Assembly: GCF_030816115.1 (NCBI RefSeq)
Contig: NZ_JAUSXQ010000001.1
Coordinates: 1,364,001 to 1,428,000 of the forward strand
Reading direction: 5' to 3'
DNA length: 64,000 nucleotides
DNA from: Chryseobacterium sp. W4I1
GTDB lineage: Bacteria; Bacteroidota; Bacteroidia; Flavobacteriales; Weeksellaceae
Each line of letters starts with the position of its first letter. The first letter of the stretch is position 1. The position numbers and the translations under genes were made by a program. Positions 17,106 through 26,060 of this stretch are shown piece by piece. The notes under the pieces were generated by a model. It worked only from the letters and a program-made list of their open reading frames with translations. It made no database searches and was not told the DNA's origin.

Positions 17106-17651
17106 TTATAAAGCTGTCGCGGTATAAGTTACTGTTTGCGTATAAGTTCCTGCCGGTTTACCTAAAATATCAGAAGAAGATGATTTTGCCGCTGGAATGG
17201 TGTAGTCCAGATTCAGTGTCAATGCACTTCCAAGCGGAGCGTTTGATACTAAAGTTTGATCCGTTGCAGATAAAACAACAGCGCTTTTTGTTCCGCCCAT
17301 GGTTCCGGCAGCTGTAGCTGCTTTGATGGTCAACACATTTACAGGGATTAAGTTGGTTCCGTTCATGAAATTAGCGCCTCCTGCTTTTACTTTAACATTA
17401 AAGTTCTTCGTTGAAGTAACTTTTAAAGAGTTGGCCTTAGTAACCGTTTGATCAGAGTTATAATCTGCTGCAGTAGCATAGTTAAAGTCAACCGTATTAC
17501 CAATTGCAGTACTTCCCGCATCAATAGAGATCACATCGTTCAGGGTAATGTTTACGGTTGTGGTTGCCGTAGTATTTTGAGCCTGAACATTGCTAGTTCC
17601 TAATATGATTGCTCCAAAAGTTAAGGCTGCGATTACGATTTGTTTTTTCAT
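17106..17651 (-). CDS. DUF4402 pilin, copy 3
   Basis: 181 residues. Its only visible protein difference from copies 1, 2, 4 and 5 is Ser for Asn in the signal peptide (GTSNVQAQ), so the mature subunit is the same. Period 748 bp from copy 2, with its own promoter/operator (17704-17772) and terminator (17055-17082). It is the last intact copy before the insertion that splits the array. Confidence 0.88.
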   Translation of the reverse strand: MKKQIVIAALTFGAIILGTSNVQAQNTTATTTVNITLNDVISIDAGSTAIGNTVDFNYATAADYNSDQTVTKANSLKVTSTKNFNVKVKAGGANFMNGTNLIPVNVLTIKAATAAGTMGGTKSAVVLSATDQTLVSNAPLGSALTLNLDYTIPAAKSSSSDILGKPAGTYTQTVTYTATAL

Positions 17652-17703
17652 GACAGTAATATTTAATTTTTATTTTTATTTAATTGTTCTCTTTTGTATA
17701 CTG

Positions 17704-17772
17704 CAAATTTACAGCGGTGGTAAAAGTTTCTTTGTAGTGGAAAATGGAAGTTCATGTAGTAAAATCACTACA
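17704..17772 (-). promoter_or_regulatory. pilin copy 3 promoter with palindromic operator
   Basis: -7 box TAAATTTG (17704-17711), half-site ACTACA (17733-17738), palindrome TGTAGT-N6-ACTACA (17755-17772). Confidence 0.65.
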
Positions 17773-17802
17773 GGATTATTCATTTGATTTAAATAGAAAA
17801 GC

Positions 17803-17826
17803 CCTCAACACTTCTAAGTGTTGAGG
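17803..17826 (-). terminator. terminator left behind by a truncated pilin copy
   Basis: Perfect 11-bp stem CCTCAACACTT / AAGTGTTGAGG, then T-rich minus-strand sequence. It lies just downstream of the pilin stump at 17853. Confidence 0.75.
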
Positions 17827-17852
17827 ACGTATATAAATTGCTGTTATTTCTA

Positions 17853-17915
17853 TTATAAAGCTGTCGTAATATAAATTACCGTTTGTGTATAATTTTTCTT
17901 TAGGTTTTCACAAAA
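17853..17915 (-). pseudogene. C-terminal stump of a further pilin copy
   Basis: The minus strand translates to ..LKKNYTQTVIYITTAL followed by a stop, clearly the end of a DUF4402 pilin (TYTQTVTYTATAL in the others) and equally close to copy 6. Similarity stops near 17915. The rest of this copy is gone, replaced by the segment carrying the GLPGLI and SUKH-like genes. Confidence 0.75.
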
Positions 17916-17959
17916 AATATTTATAGGTTGGTAAATTTGTTATCATCGTTTTTTGAGAC

Positions 17960-18058
17960 TTATTTTTTGATATTATCTAAAATATTTTTTAGGTTTGCTT
18001 TCATGACATTAATTAAACCATTGACAGTTTCAAAATGGCGATACCATTCCGGCAGAAG
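17960..18058 (-). pseudogene. orphan C-terminal fragment in frame after the GLPGLI gene
   Basis: Directly after the GLPGLI stop codon the same frame stays open for 32 codons (..LLPEWYRHFETVNGLI.., ..NLKNILDNIKK) and then stops. It reads like real protein with no start of its own. Either it is debris of a different gene, or the GLPGLI protein once had a longer tail. Confidence 0.35.
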
Positions 18059-18061
18059 TTT

Positions 18062-18862
18062 TTATTTATAATTGATTTTGTAATTCAACTCTAAAGGATT
18101 ATTTTCTTCAAGAATAGATTTTTGCGCTTCTCTGATCATTTCATTCATATCTTTTTCATTTCCCTGTGGATCTGTAAATGTAACTTTTTTGCCGGTTTTG
18201 GTATTCCAAGGGTCATTATAATATGATTTTCCTAGCTGATCATATTTTGTCCAGTCGATTGTAATGGTTTTTGTCCTTACATCAAACCAATTGCTGCCTT
18301 TTTTTACCTGTATTAAATTGAATGAGTAATCATGTTCTGTATCTTCAATGGAAATGATTAAACCGGGTAATCCATTGAAAATATAGGGGCCATCATTAAA
18401 AGGCAATTCTGTCGTAAACCAAGCAATCCAGTTTCTACCTCCATAACTAACTTCTGCTTTTTGCGATTTATATTTTGCAATTGTTTTTTGTTCCGGTAAG
18501 ATTTTCCAATTCAATTGTTCATCAATCGGGAGAAGATAATTTGCTCTTAAATAAGTAATAATTTTTCCTATTTTTTTATTAGTGATATCTTTTTTAATAT
18601 AAAATTGATTTTCAACCCCCATTCTATAGCCTCCATTTTTATTAATGAGCTTCAGGGAATCAGCATCTTTGGACATGGAGTCTCTAAAAATAGAAGTATT
18701 ATTCTCAAAATCCAAAATCATATTTTCAGTATTAATATCTTCAGGTTTTTCTTTACTTGTTCTATATTTAGCTTCATAAATAAAACTAAACTTCTGTGAA
18801 AAAAAAGATGTTGGCAATAGTGAAAAAAATAAAAAAAAATTCAATTTGTGTATTATTTTCAT
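18062..18862 (-). CDS. GLPGLI family secreted protein
   Basis: About 266 residues, signal peptide MKIIHKLNFFLFFSLLPTS. Contains the family signature (GPYIFNGLPGLIISIED) and the preceding WIAWFTTELPFNDGP block, plus SFIYEAKYRTSKEKPED near the start. I start at 18862; an in-frame Met at 18913 would add 17 residues before the signal. The family is common in Flavobacteriia and of unknown function. The gene is part of a segment placed inside the pilin array and has no visible role in pilus assembly. Confidence 0.85.
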   Translation of the reverse strand: MKIIHKLNFFLFFSLLPTSFFSQKFSFIYEAKYRTSKEKPEDINTENMILDFENNTSIFRDSMSKDADSLKLINKNGGYRMGVENQFYIKKDITNKKIGKIITYLRANYLLPIDEQLNWKILPEQKTIAKYKSQKAEVSYGGRNWIAWFTTELPFNDGPYIFNGLPGLIISIEDTEHDYSFNLIQVKKGSNWFDVRTKTITIDWTKYDQLGKSYYNDPWNTKTGKKVTFTDPQGNEKDMNEMIREAQKSILEENNPLELNYKINYK

Positions 18863-19156
18863 AAAATCTATGTTAAATTTTGGTTGTCTTGGAATGATCG
18901 GAAGATTTTTCAAAATAACTCTTCTTTTGTAAATTTTCCATCGTTCATATCGTTTTGTGAGATATATTTTTTGTCTATTATATGTTTTTCAGCTACAAGA
19001 AGTTGACTCTATTCACGATTTATTTATTAGATAAATGTAGCGATTAGGGCATCACATTTCTAATCACTACATATAAGTAAGCCATTTATTCTATCGTCCA
19101 GGTTACAATAATATAAAATAAGGTTTCTCGTTCTCATATAAAATTTACTTTGATCG

Positions 19157-19879
19157 TTATTTATTAACTTCAGGTTTAATATTTTCTAACCATTGTTGAG
19201 CAAGTGTTTCTACATAGTCAACAAATGTCGTTACATTATTAATGGTATAAAATGTATATTCTGATTGATCTTTTAAAACTTCAACATTTTCAAAACTGTG
19301 GTCAGGAGCAAAAAGTAAAACCTGCTTTGTATTTGGGTCATAAAAAGTCTCATTCCCATTCGCTTCACCTGCAAAACAAACTATATCTTTTGTGTCAACT
19401 TGTTTTATATGCTCATCTGTACAAATCTGATCATAATAGTCAATCCAATCACCCAATCCTTTTGTTAGTAAAGATTTGATAAAAATAAAATTCTGATTAT
19501 CGGTCAGTATTTCAGTTTCTGTACTAAATCGATGATATGTTTCTTTTATTCCACCCATCTCATCCAAGAGTAGCTGATGTTCAGGTAACACTTTAATTTC
19601 TGTCTGAATTTGTTCAGATTTACATAACCAACCACATTTAAGGCCATTCTTGTCATCCCAAGTATATAGACAATAGTTTGAATTTTTGTTTTTAGATGAA
19701 GTTATTGTAACACCCAAAATCGAAGTCGATTGCAGCAATAGTCTGTATACAGTTGGGAATGTCTCAATAAATTTTAGACTAAAATTTTTATTATTGATAT
19801 GTTCAATTTCGACGTTATCATTTTTTACGACAAACCAGCTTACCTCTTGTTTAAAATTTTCAAAATCCTTTATATCCAT
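19157..19879 (-). CDS. SUKH/SMI1-like protein, possible immunity protein
   Basis: 240 residues, acidic, without signal peptide. The C-terminal half (IVCFAGEANGNETFYDP..TKQVLLFAPDH.., ending in TFVDYVETLAQQWL) has the pattern of SUKH/SMI1-KNR4 proteins, where a strand with 'G....G....yd' precedes a terminal helix 'sf.eyle....' Many members are immunity proteins of polymorphic toxins. The region just upstream (19902-20170) holds a broken reading frame that could have been a partner, but it is not recognisable as a toxin. The assignment is by pattern only. Confidence 0.45.
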   Translation of the reverse strand: MDIKDFENFKQEVSWFVVKNDNVEIEHINNKNFSLKFIETFPTVYRLLLQSTSILGVTITSSKNKNSNYCLYTWDDKNGLKCGWLCKSEQIQTEIKVLPEHQLLLDEMGGIKETYHRFSTETEILTDNQNFIFIKSLLTKGLGDWIDYYDQICTDEHIKQVDTKDIVCFAGEANGNETFYDPNTKQVLLFAPDHSFENVEVLKDQSEYTFYTINNVTTFVDYVETLAQQWLENIKPEVNK

Positions 19880-19901
19880 CTATTTAATTTATAAGTTTGG
19901 T

Positions 19902-20170
19902 TTAAATATCTGCAAATTTTTGAAATAATTCAAGCATTTCGTTCGGATCTACTCCATCACTCAATAAACTTGTTGAATCATTTTTTGATCTTTTTCTCAA
20001 AGGATCTTGATGAATTTCCCCGAGAGCGGTTTTCATGTAGGTAATATATTCATCTGTATTTTCATTTTGGTTTTTCTTGATTTATTCTGAAAACCCGACA
20101 ATCGCCTTAGCAATTACAGTCTTATAGGCATAATCCTCTATAATAGTTTTTTGCTTGTTGTACTATATAA
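19902..20170 (-). pseudogene. unrecognised gene, C-terminal part with a premature stop
   Basis: The minus strand reads ..KTIIEDYAYKTVIAKAIVG.. then FSE-stop, and in the same frame continues KKNQNENTDEYITYMKTALG.., HQDPLRKRSKNDSTSL, ending ..NEMLELFQKFADI 22 bp before the SUKH-like gene. One in-frame stop interrupts it and the 5' end is missing. The even codon quality on both sides of the stop suggests a recently broken gene. Family unknown. Confidence 0.5.
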
Positions 20171-20352
20171 TCATTTTTTGAGATTTGATAACTTAAAAAA
20201 AGATATAAAACGGCTTAATAAATTTACTGAATTTTTGGTGTGATGTATTAATTAAATTTAAATATCCAAAAAACATAGATTCTACCTTACAGCTGATACT
20301 TATTTCTGGATTTTGAATTTTCTCTATACCGGTATCAATACATACAAAATCA

Positions 20353-20374
20353 AAGGCCTCCTTTAGGAAGCCTT
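20353..20374 (-). terminator. terminator of pilin copy 4
   Basis: AAGGCTTCC-TAAA-GGAGGCCTT on the minus strand (one G-T pair), then a T-rich stretch. It differs from the terminators of the other copies, showing that the sequence downstream of copy 4 was replaced. Confidence 0.65.
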
Positions 20375-20416
20375 CGAAACACCAAATCACAAAATATTAA
20401 TATGAAAAAAATTTAC

Positions 20417-20962
20417 TTATAAAGCTGTTGCAGTATAAGTTACTGTTTGCGTATAAGTTCCTGCCGGTTTCCCTAAAATATCAGAAGAAGATGATTTTGC
20501 CGCTGGAATGGTATAGTCCAGATTCAGTGTCAATGCACTTCCAAGCGGAGCGTTTGATACTAAAGTTTGATCCGTTGCAGATAAAACAACAGCGCTTTTT
20601 GTTCCGCCCATTGTTCCGGCAGCTGTAGCTGCTTTGATGGTCAACACATTTACAGGGATTAAGTTGGTTCCGTTCATGAAATTAGCGCCTCCTGCTTTTA
20701 CTTTAACATTAAAGTTCTTCGTTGAAGTAACTTTTAAAGAGTTGGCTTTAGTAACCGTTTGATCAGAGTTATAGTCTGCTGCAGTAGCATAGTTAAAGTC
20801 AACCGTATTACCAATTGCAGTACTTCCCGCATCGATAGAGATTACATCGTTCAGGGTAATGTTTACGGTTGTGGTTGCCGTAGTATTTTGAGCCTGAACA
20901 TTGTTAGTTCCTAATATGATTGCTCCAAAAGTTAAGGCTGCGATTACGATTTGTTTTTTCAT
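20417..20962 (-). CDS. DUF4402 pilin, copy 4
   Basis: 181 residues, protein identical to copies 1, 2 and 5. First intact copy on the far side of the GLPGLI/SUKH insertion; its upstream block matches the others, but its downstream sequence does not. Own promoter/operator at 21015-21083. Confidence 0.88.
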   Translation of the reverse strand: MKKQIVIAALTFGAIILGTNNVQAQNTTATTTVNITLNDVISIDAGSTAIGNTVDFNYATAADYNSDQTVTKANSLKVTSTKNFNVKVKAGGANFMNGTNLIPVNVLTIKAATAAGTMGGTKSAVVLSATDQTLVSNAPLGSALTLNLDYTIPAAKSSSSDILGKPAGTYTQTVTYTATAL

Positions 20963-21014
20963 GACAGTAATATTTAATTTTTATTTTTATTTAATTGTTC
21001 TCTTTTGTATACTG

Positions 21015-21083
21015 CAAATTTACAGCGGTGGTAAAAGTTTCTTTGTAGTGGAAAATGGAAGTGTATGTAGTAAAATCACTACA
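21015..21083 (-). promoter_or_regulatory. pilin copy 4 promoter with palindromic operator
   Basis: -7 box TAAATTTG (21015-21022), half-site ACTACA (21044-21049), palindrome TGTAGT-N6-ACTACA (21066-21083). The bases just inside the interval between the sites differ slightly from the other copies, while the sites themselves are unchanged. Confidence 0.65.
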
Positions 21084-21111
21084 GGATTATTCATTTGGCT
21101 TAAATAGAAAA

Positions 21112-21139
21112 GCCCTCAATACTTAGAAGTGTTGAGGGC
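21112..21139 (-). terminator. terminator of pilin copy 5
   Basis: GCCCTCAATACTT / AAGTGTTGAGGGC stem followed by TTTTC on the minus strand. Confidence 0.85.
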
Positions 21140-21163
21140 CTACATATAATAGATGTGTTTTTT

Positions 21164-21709
21164 TTATAAAGCTGTTGCAGTATAAGTTACTGTTTGCGTA
21201 TAAGTTCCTGCCGGTTTACCTAAAATATCAGAAGAAGATGATTTTGCCGCTGGAATGGTGTAGTCCAGATTCAGTGTCAATGCACTTCCAAGCGGAGCGT
21301 TTGATACTAAAGTTTGATCCGTTGCAGATAAAACAACAGCGCTTTTTGTTCCGCCCATTGTTCCGGCAGCTGTAGCTGCTTTGATGGTCAACACATTTAC
21401 AGGGATTAAGTTGGTTCCGTTCATGAAATTAGCGCCTCCTGCTTTTACTTTAACATTAAAGTTCTTCGTTGAAGTAACTTTTAAAGAGTTGGCCTTAGTA
21501 ACCGTTTGATCAGAGTTATAATCTGCTGCAGTAGCATAGTTAAAGTCAACCGTATTACCAATTGCAGTACTTCCCGCATCGATAGAGATTACATCGTTCA
21601 GGGTAATGTTTACGGTTGTGGTTGCCGTAGTATTTTGAGCCTGAACATTGTTAGTTCCTAATATGATTGCTCCAAAAGTTAAGGCTGCGATTACGATTTG
21701 TTTTTTCAT
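21164..21709 (-). CDS. DUF4402 pilin, copy 5
   Basis: 181 residues, protein identical to copies 1, 2 and 4. Period 747 bp from copy 4. Own promoter/operator (21762-21830) and terminator (21112-21139). The upstream neighbour is the diverged copy 6. Confidence 0.88.
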   Translation of the reverse strand: MKKQIVIAALTFGAIILGTNNVQAQNTTATTTVNITLNDVISIDAGSTAIGNTVDFNYATAADYNSDQTVTKANSLKVTSTKNFNVKVKAGGANFMNGTNLIPVNVLTIKAATAAGTMGGTKSAVVLSATDQTLVSNAPLGSALTLNLDYTIPAAKSSSSDILGKPAGTYTQTVTYTATAL

Positions 21710-21761
21710 GACAGTAATATTTAATTTTTATTTTTATTTAATTGTTCTCTTTTGTATACTG

Positions 21762-21830
21762 CAAATTTACAGCGGTGGTAAAAATTTCTTTGTAGTGGAA
21801 AATGGAAGTTCATGTAGTAAAATCACTACA
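21762..21830 (-). promoter_or_regulatory. pilin copy 5 promoter with palindromic operator
   Basis: -7 box TAAATTTG (21762-21769), half-site ACTACA (21791-21796), palindrome TGTAGT-N6-ACTACA (21813-21830). Confidence 0.65.
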
Positions 21831-21859
21831 GGATTATTCATTTGGCCTAAATAGAAAAA

Positions 21860-21888
21860 GCCCTCAACACTTTCTAAGTGTTGAGGGC
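21860..21888 (-). terminator. terminator of pilin copy 6
   Basis: GCCCTCAACACTT..AAGTGTTGAGGGC stem with TTTTT on the minus strand. Confidence 0.85.
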
Positions 21889-21911
21889 CTACATATAATT
21901 GATGTGTTTAC

Positions 21912-22454
21912 TTACAGTGCAGTGGCAGTATAAGTTATTTTTTGCGTATAAGTTCCCTTAGGTTTTCCCAGAAGTACCTTTGATGCTTTTTCTGCCGAAA
22001 TAGAATAGGCAATATTTAAAGATTGTTTTGCCCCTGGACTTGCGTTACTTACCAGAACTTGATCGGTTGTAGATAAAGTGACCTCATTCAGGGTTCCCAT
22101 TAAACTTCCGCCCGCTAATGCTTTTACCTGTAATATATCTACTGGAAGTACATTTGCGCCACTTACAAAGTTTGCGCCTTCAGATTTTACTTTTACATCA
22201 AAATTTTTGGAGGAAATGATGACTAAACTGTTGGGAACCGTCACATTTTTTGATGAATTATAATCTTTTGTGCTTCCATAATTAAAATCTACAGTGCCTT
22301 CTGAAGCAACAGTGCCTACGTCCATTGCAATAACGTCTGCTAAAATAATATTTACTGATGTACTAACCTGATCAGAATTTTGTGCCAGAGCGTGGTTGGT
22401 TCCTAAGGCAATTGCTCCCAGGAACAGAGCAGCGATAACGATTTGTTTTTTCAT
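21912..22454 (-). CDS. DUF4402 pilin, diverged copy 6
   Basis: 180 residues. Signal peptide MKKQIVIAALFLGAIALG is close to the other copies, but the mature part differs widely (VNIILADVIAMDVG, VDFNYGSTKDYNSSKN, ending TYTQKITYTATAL) while keeping the same spacing and fold pattern. The upstream sequence lacks the TGTAGT-N6-ACTACA operator, so it is controlled differently. It may be a minor or alternative subunit, or the ancestral form from which the array grew. Confidence 0.85.
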   Translation of the reverse strand: MKKQIVIAALFLGAIALGTNHALAQNSDQVSTSVNIILADVIAMDVGTVASEGTVDFNYGSTKDYNSSKNVTVPNSLVIISSKNFDVKVKSEGANFVSGANVLPVDILQVKALAGGSLMGTLNEVTLSTTDQVLVSNASPGAKQSLNIAYSISAEKASKVLLGKPKGTYTQKITYTATAL

Positions 22455-22984
22455 GATAGAATAAATTTAAGGGAACTGTAATAAATGCTGTCATTCAAAA
22501 TTAATTATACTAACAAATATCATTAAAATCTACTCTAATCTAATAACATTATCTGACATGAGCAAGCCTTTTATTGTTATTTATTTAATTAATTGTCAGT
22601 ATAACGGTTTCAATAATAATGGATTGGCCATTATCAAGTGATTTTTTGATTTACAAAATGCTTCACTATAGTTTAGATGAGATAATGGTAAAAGCTCCTG
22701 AATTAAATCAACTGGAATAAGAAAAGAGGTGAAATTAGTTTAACTTTTGTGTTTTTGATTCCGGATTTTTGAAAGGAACTGAGTAGTAATGGTCAATGGT
22801 GAAGATGAGATGAAGAAAAACAATCAGGATAGCATACAAAATGATCTTCATAAATTTAGCAACTCTATCTTTAAAAAACTTAAATTCTATTCACTTTCCA
22901 ATATCTGCTGACAAATTTCTAAATTAATTTGTCATTTTTATAAAATGACCTACTTTTAGTATTTTATTACAAAAATACTGTTCA
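22455..22984. other. divergent intergenic region before the second hybrid kinase
   Basis: No gene seen in 530 AT-rich bases. A perfect 8-bp inverted repeat, GTCATTTT-TAT-AAAATGAC (22931-22949), lies 35 bp before the kinase start and could be an operator or a transcript hairpin. Confidence 0.4.
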
Positions 22985-25948
22985 ATGCCGAAAAAAATCA
23001 TAAGAAATCTTCAGATAGGGGTAATAATTTCTTTGATACTTCTGATTGCTAGTTCCATAGCATCTTATATAAGTATACATAAGCAGATGGAGAATAGGGA
23101 AGACTTCTTAAAAAGTAAGGAATCTATAAGCTTAGTAAAAGATGTCTTAAATACTATTTTAGATGCTGAGACGGGCAATCGGGGATATCAGCTTACCGGC
23201 CGGGAAAATTTTCTTGAACCTTTCAATAAAAGCAGGAATGAATATCCGCTGCATGTTTCTAAGAAAGATAGACTTAATCTTAGAGATAAAGATCAGATTC
23301 ATATCCTAAATGAACTGCTGCATACTTCAGAAATGATGATGAAAGGATATGTCTTGCTTATTGAGAATCGTAAAAAGGGCATATTAATGAGTCCCGAGGA
23401 ACTTGTACAAAACAAGGAAACTATGGACAGATGCCGCATGCTCGTTCAGAAATTTGTAAAACACGAGGAAGTTCAACTTGCCATAAAAAATGAAGATCTG
23501 AACAAGTCTTCCAGGTGGACTGTTTTATTCATCATCTTTTCTGCCCTTGCAGCCATTGGTGTAACCATTTTTGTTTATATACAACTAAAATCTGACCTTA
23601 TCCGGCGTGGCAAGTTAGAAAAAGATCTGTTTTACACTAAGGAAATGCTTGAGGAAACAAGCTCAGTAGCCCAGGTGGGAGGTTGGGAAGTCAATATGAA
23701 GACCGGAAAGTTCTTCTGGTCTCAAAGTACAAGAGAAATTCACAAAATAAAAAATAATCTCGAGCCTACTTTTGAAAATGCCCTTGGATTTTACAAAGGA
23801 AAAAGCGGGGAGAGGATTAAATATCTTTTTAACAGGGCAATACAACAAGGAATTGCTTTTGATGAGGAGCTTCAGCTTTTGCGTGATGATGGCGTTACGA
23901 TCTGGGTAAGAGTAAAGGGTATTCCCGAATTTGAAGGTAAAATCTGCAAAAGGGTTTTCGGAATCATTCAGGATATTGATGCCTTCAAAAAAATGTTTCT
24001 GGAGGTTACCCGGAAGGAGGCTATAATGCAGTCTTTTGCCACTGATGTTCCTGTTCCTCTGGCCATGTTTGATAAAGACCTTAACTATGTTGCTGTAAGC
24101 AGCAGATGGAGAGAGGAATTTAGTATGAATAATGTAGATCTTATCGGTAATAATCTTTTCACTATATCACCTAATATTCCTGAAGAAAGAAAAGAGATCT
24201 ATGAGAATGCGCTGTTGGGAAAAACGTACATCAACGGTGATTTTAAGCTAAAGGTGGAAGGAAAAGAAGAAATTCAGCATTATGACCTTAAAGTCGGACC
24301 TTGGTATCTTACAAAAGATGAAGTAGGAGGTGTCATTATTTCCGTACAGAATATTACAAATGCTGTAAAGATAAATGAAGAATTGAAAAATGCCAAGGAA
24401 ACTGCAGATATAGCCAGCAAAGCAAAATCCGAATTTCTGGCCAATATGAGTCATGAGATCAGGACTCCTTTAAACGGAGTTATTGGTTTTTCAGATCTTC
24501 TCCTCAGGACACCACTGAATGAAACACAGATGCAATATCTGAATTACATCAATGAATCAGGGGAAAACCTGCTTAGCATTATCAATGATATATTGGATTT
24601 CTCCAAAATAGAATCCGGAAAAATGGAGCTTTTGATTGAGAAAAGTGATGTTTATGATATGCTGAGCCAGGTCATAAATGTTATTATTTATCAATCCCAG
24701 AAAAAAAATATCGAACTTCTTCTCAATATTGAGCCGGGTCTTCCAAAAATACTTTTTATTGATGAAGCAAGGTTAAAACAGATCTTGATCAATCTTCTGG
24801 GAAATGCTGTGAAATTCACAGAAAAGGGAGAGATCGAGCTAAAAGTAGAGAAATTGCGTATGGATGATACTACTATTGCTTTGCGCTTCTCGGTAAGAGA
24901 TACGGGGATCGGAATCCCTGTTGAGAAACAGAAATACATTTTTAATGCCTTTACCCAGGAAAACAGTTCCATCAGTAAACGATATGGTGGCACAGGGCTA
25001 GGGCTTACTATCTCGAACAATATCCTGGGATATATGGGAAGCCATTTGTCGCTGAGTAGCGCAAAGGAAAAAGGTTCTGTATTTTTCTTTGACATTGAGA
25101 TTCCTTACGAGATCCCTCAATTGAGAGAGGAGGATGAAATAACTATTAAAACGGCCTTAGTGGTGGATGATAATGAAACCAATAGGATCATTCTTGAGCA
25201 CATGCTTACCTATAAAAATATCAAATCCACCTTGGCTTCTAATGGGATGGAAGCCCTGGAAATCCTGTTGAAAGGTGAGCGGTTCGATGTGATCCTGATG
25301 GATTATCATATGCCTATTATGTCCGGATTGGAAACCATCGATAAAATAAAAGGGCTGTTCAATCAGCGAAAAGAGATTTCTCCATTTATAATACTTTCTT
25401 CTTCTTCTGAAGAACTGGGCATACTTAATTCAATTAGGAAAAAAGAAAATGTACATTTACTGTTGAAGCCTATCAAATCACATGATTTATACAAAACCCT
25501 AAAAAAGGCAGACCAAAGTAATGCAGTAGAAATTAGTAAGGATCGGTCTGAGAAATCTTCGCATTTATTTGCCTCAGAATTAGAAGTCCTTTTGGTTGAT
25601 GATAATCTTGTGAATATGGTCCTGAATAATAGAATAATGAAGTCTCTGGCTCCCAATATACATCTGACGGAAGCAGTCAATGGGCTGCAGGCTTTGGAAG
25701 AATGTAGGAAAAAGCAGTTTTCCCTTATCATGATGGATGTACAGATGCCGGTAATGAGCGGTATTGAGGCAACACGAAATATTAGAATGCTGTCGGGATA
25801 TGAACATATACCTATTATAGGCGTTACAGCTGGAAATGTGCTGGGTGAAAAAGAAAAGTGCCTTGAAGCCGGAATGAATGACTTTCTTCCCAAACCTATA
25901 CGGCAGGCAGAGCTTCTTGAAGTACTCAAAAAATATATTGTCACCTGA
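22985..25948 (+). CDS. membrane hybrid histidine kinase, CHASE3-PAS-PAS-HK-REC-REC
   Basis: 987 residues. Transmembrane helix at about 9-30, CHASE3-like periplasmic domain 35-170 (DAETGNRGYQLTGRENFLEP is the typical core), second helix 179-201, PAS domain about 215-335 and a second 350-460, then HisKA with His490 in [15 protein letters not shown], ATPase (NLLGNAVKFT, DTGIGI, GGTGLGL) and two receivers (Asp in ILMDYHMP and IMMDVQMP). It shares its kinase/receiver order and wording with the hybrid kinase at 8431 and flanks the pilin array on the other side, divergently. It has no adjacent regulator gene. Confidence 0.93.
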   Translation: MPKKIIRNLQIGVIISLILLIASSIASYISIHKQMENREDFLKSKESISLVKDVLNTILDAETGNRGYQLTGRENFLEPFNKSRNEYPLHVSKKDRLNLRDKDQIHILNELLHTSEMMMKGYVLLIENRKKGILMSPEELVQNKETMDRCRMLVQKFVKHEEVQLAIKNEDLNKSSRWTVLFIIFSALAAIGVTIFVYIQLKSDLIRRGKLEKDLFYTKEMLEETSSVAQVGGWEVNMKTGKFFWSQSTREIHKIKNNLEPTFENALGFYKGKSGERIKYLFNRAIQQGIAFDEELQLLRDDGVTIWVRVKGIPEFEGKICKRVFGIIQDIDAFKKMFLEVTRKEAIMQSFATDVPVPLAMFDKDLNYVAVSSRWREEFSMNNVDLIGNNLFTISPNIPEERKEIYENALLGKTYINGDFKLKVEGKEEIQHYDLKVGPWYLTKDEVGGVIISVQNITNAVKINEELKNAKETADIASKAKSEFLANMSHEIRTPLNGVIGFSDLLLRTPLNETQMQYLNYINESGENLLSIINDILDFSKIESGKMELLIEKSDVYDMLSQVINVIIYQSQKKNIELLLNIEPGLPKILFIDEARLKQILINLLGNAVKFTEKGEIELKVEKLRMDDTTIALRFSVRDTGIGIPVEKQKYIFNAFTQENSSISKRYGGTGLGLTISNNILGYMGSHLSLSSAKEKGSVFFFDIEIPYEIPQLREEDEITIKTALVVDDNETNRIILEHMLTYKNIKSTLASNGMEALEILLKGERFDVILMDYHMPIMSGLETIDKIKGLFNQRKEISPFIILSSSSEELGILNSIRKKENVHLLLKPIKSHDLYKTLKKADQSNAVEISKDRSEKSSHLFASELEVLLVDDNLVNMVLNNRIMKSLAPNIHLTEAVNGLQALEECRKKQFSLIMMDVQMPVMSGIEATRNIRMLSGYEHIPIIGVTAGNVLGEKEKCLEAGMNDFLPKPIRQAELLEVLKKYIVT

Positions 25949-26060
25949 TATTAAGTTTATGTTCTAAATACGATTCACTCTTTCTGAGTATACTGAATGT
26001 ATATTTAAAAAACAGGGAAATTCTAAATTTTAAGCTTTATTTCTTTTTATAATTTATGCC

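Noticed and set aside
16306..21888. CRISPR-like array from the regularly spaced repeats
   Set aside because: The ~748-bp period comes from duplicated whole genes with promoters and terminators; there are no short repeats with unique spacers.
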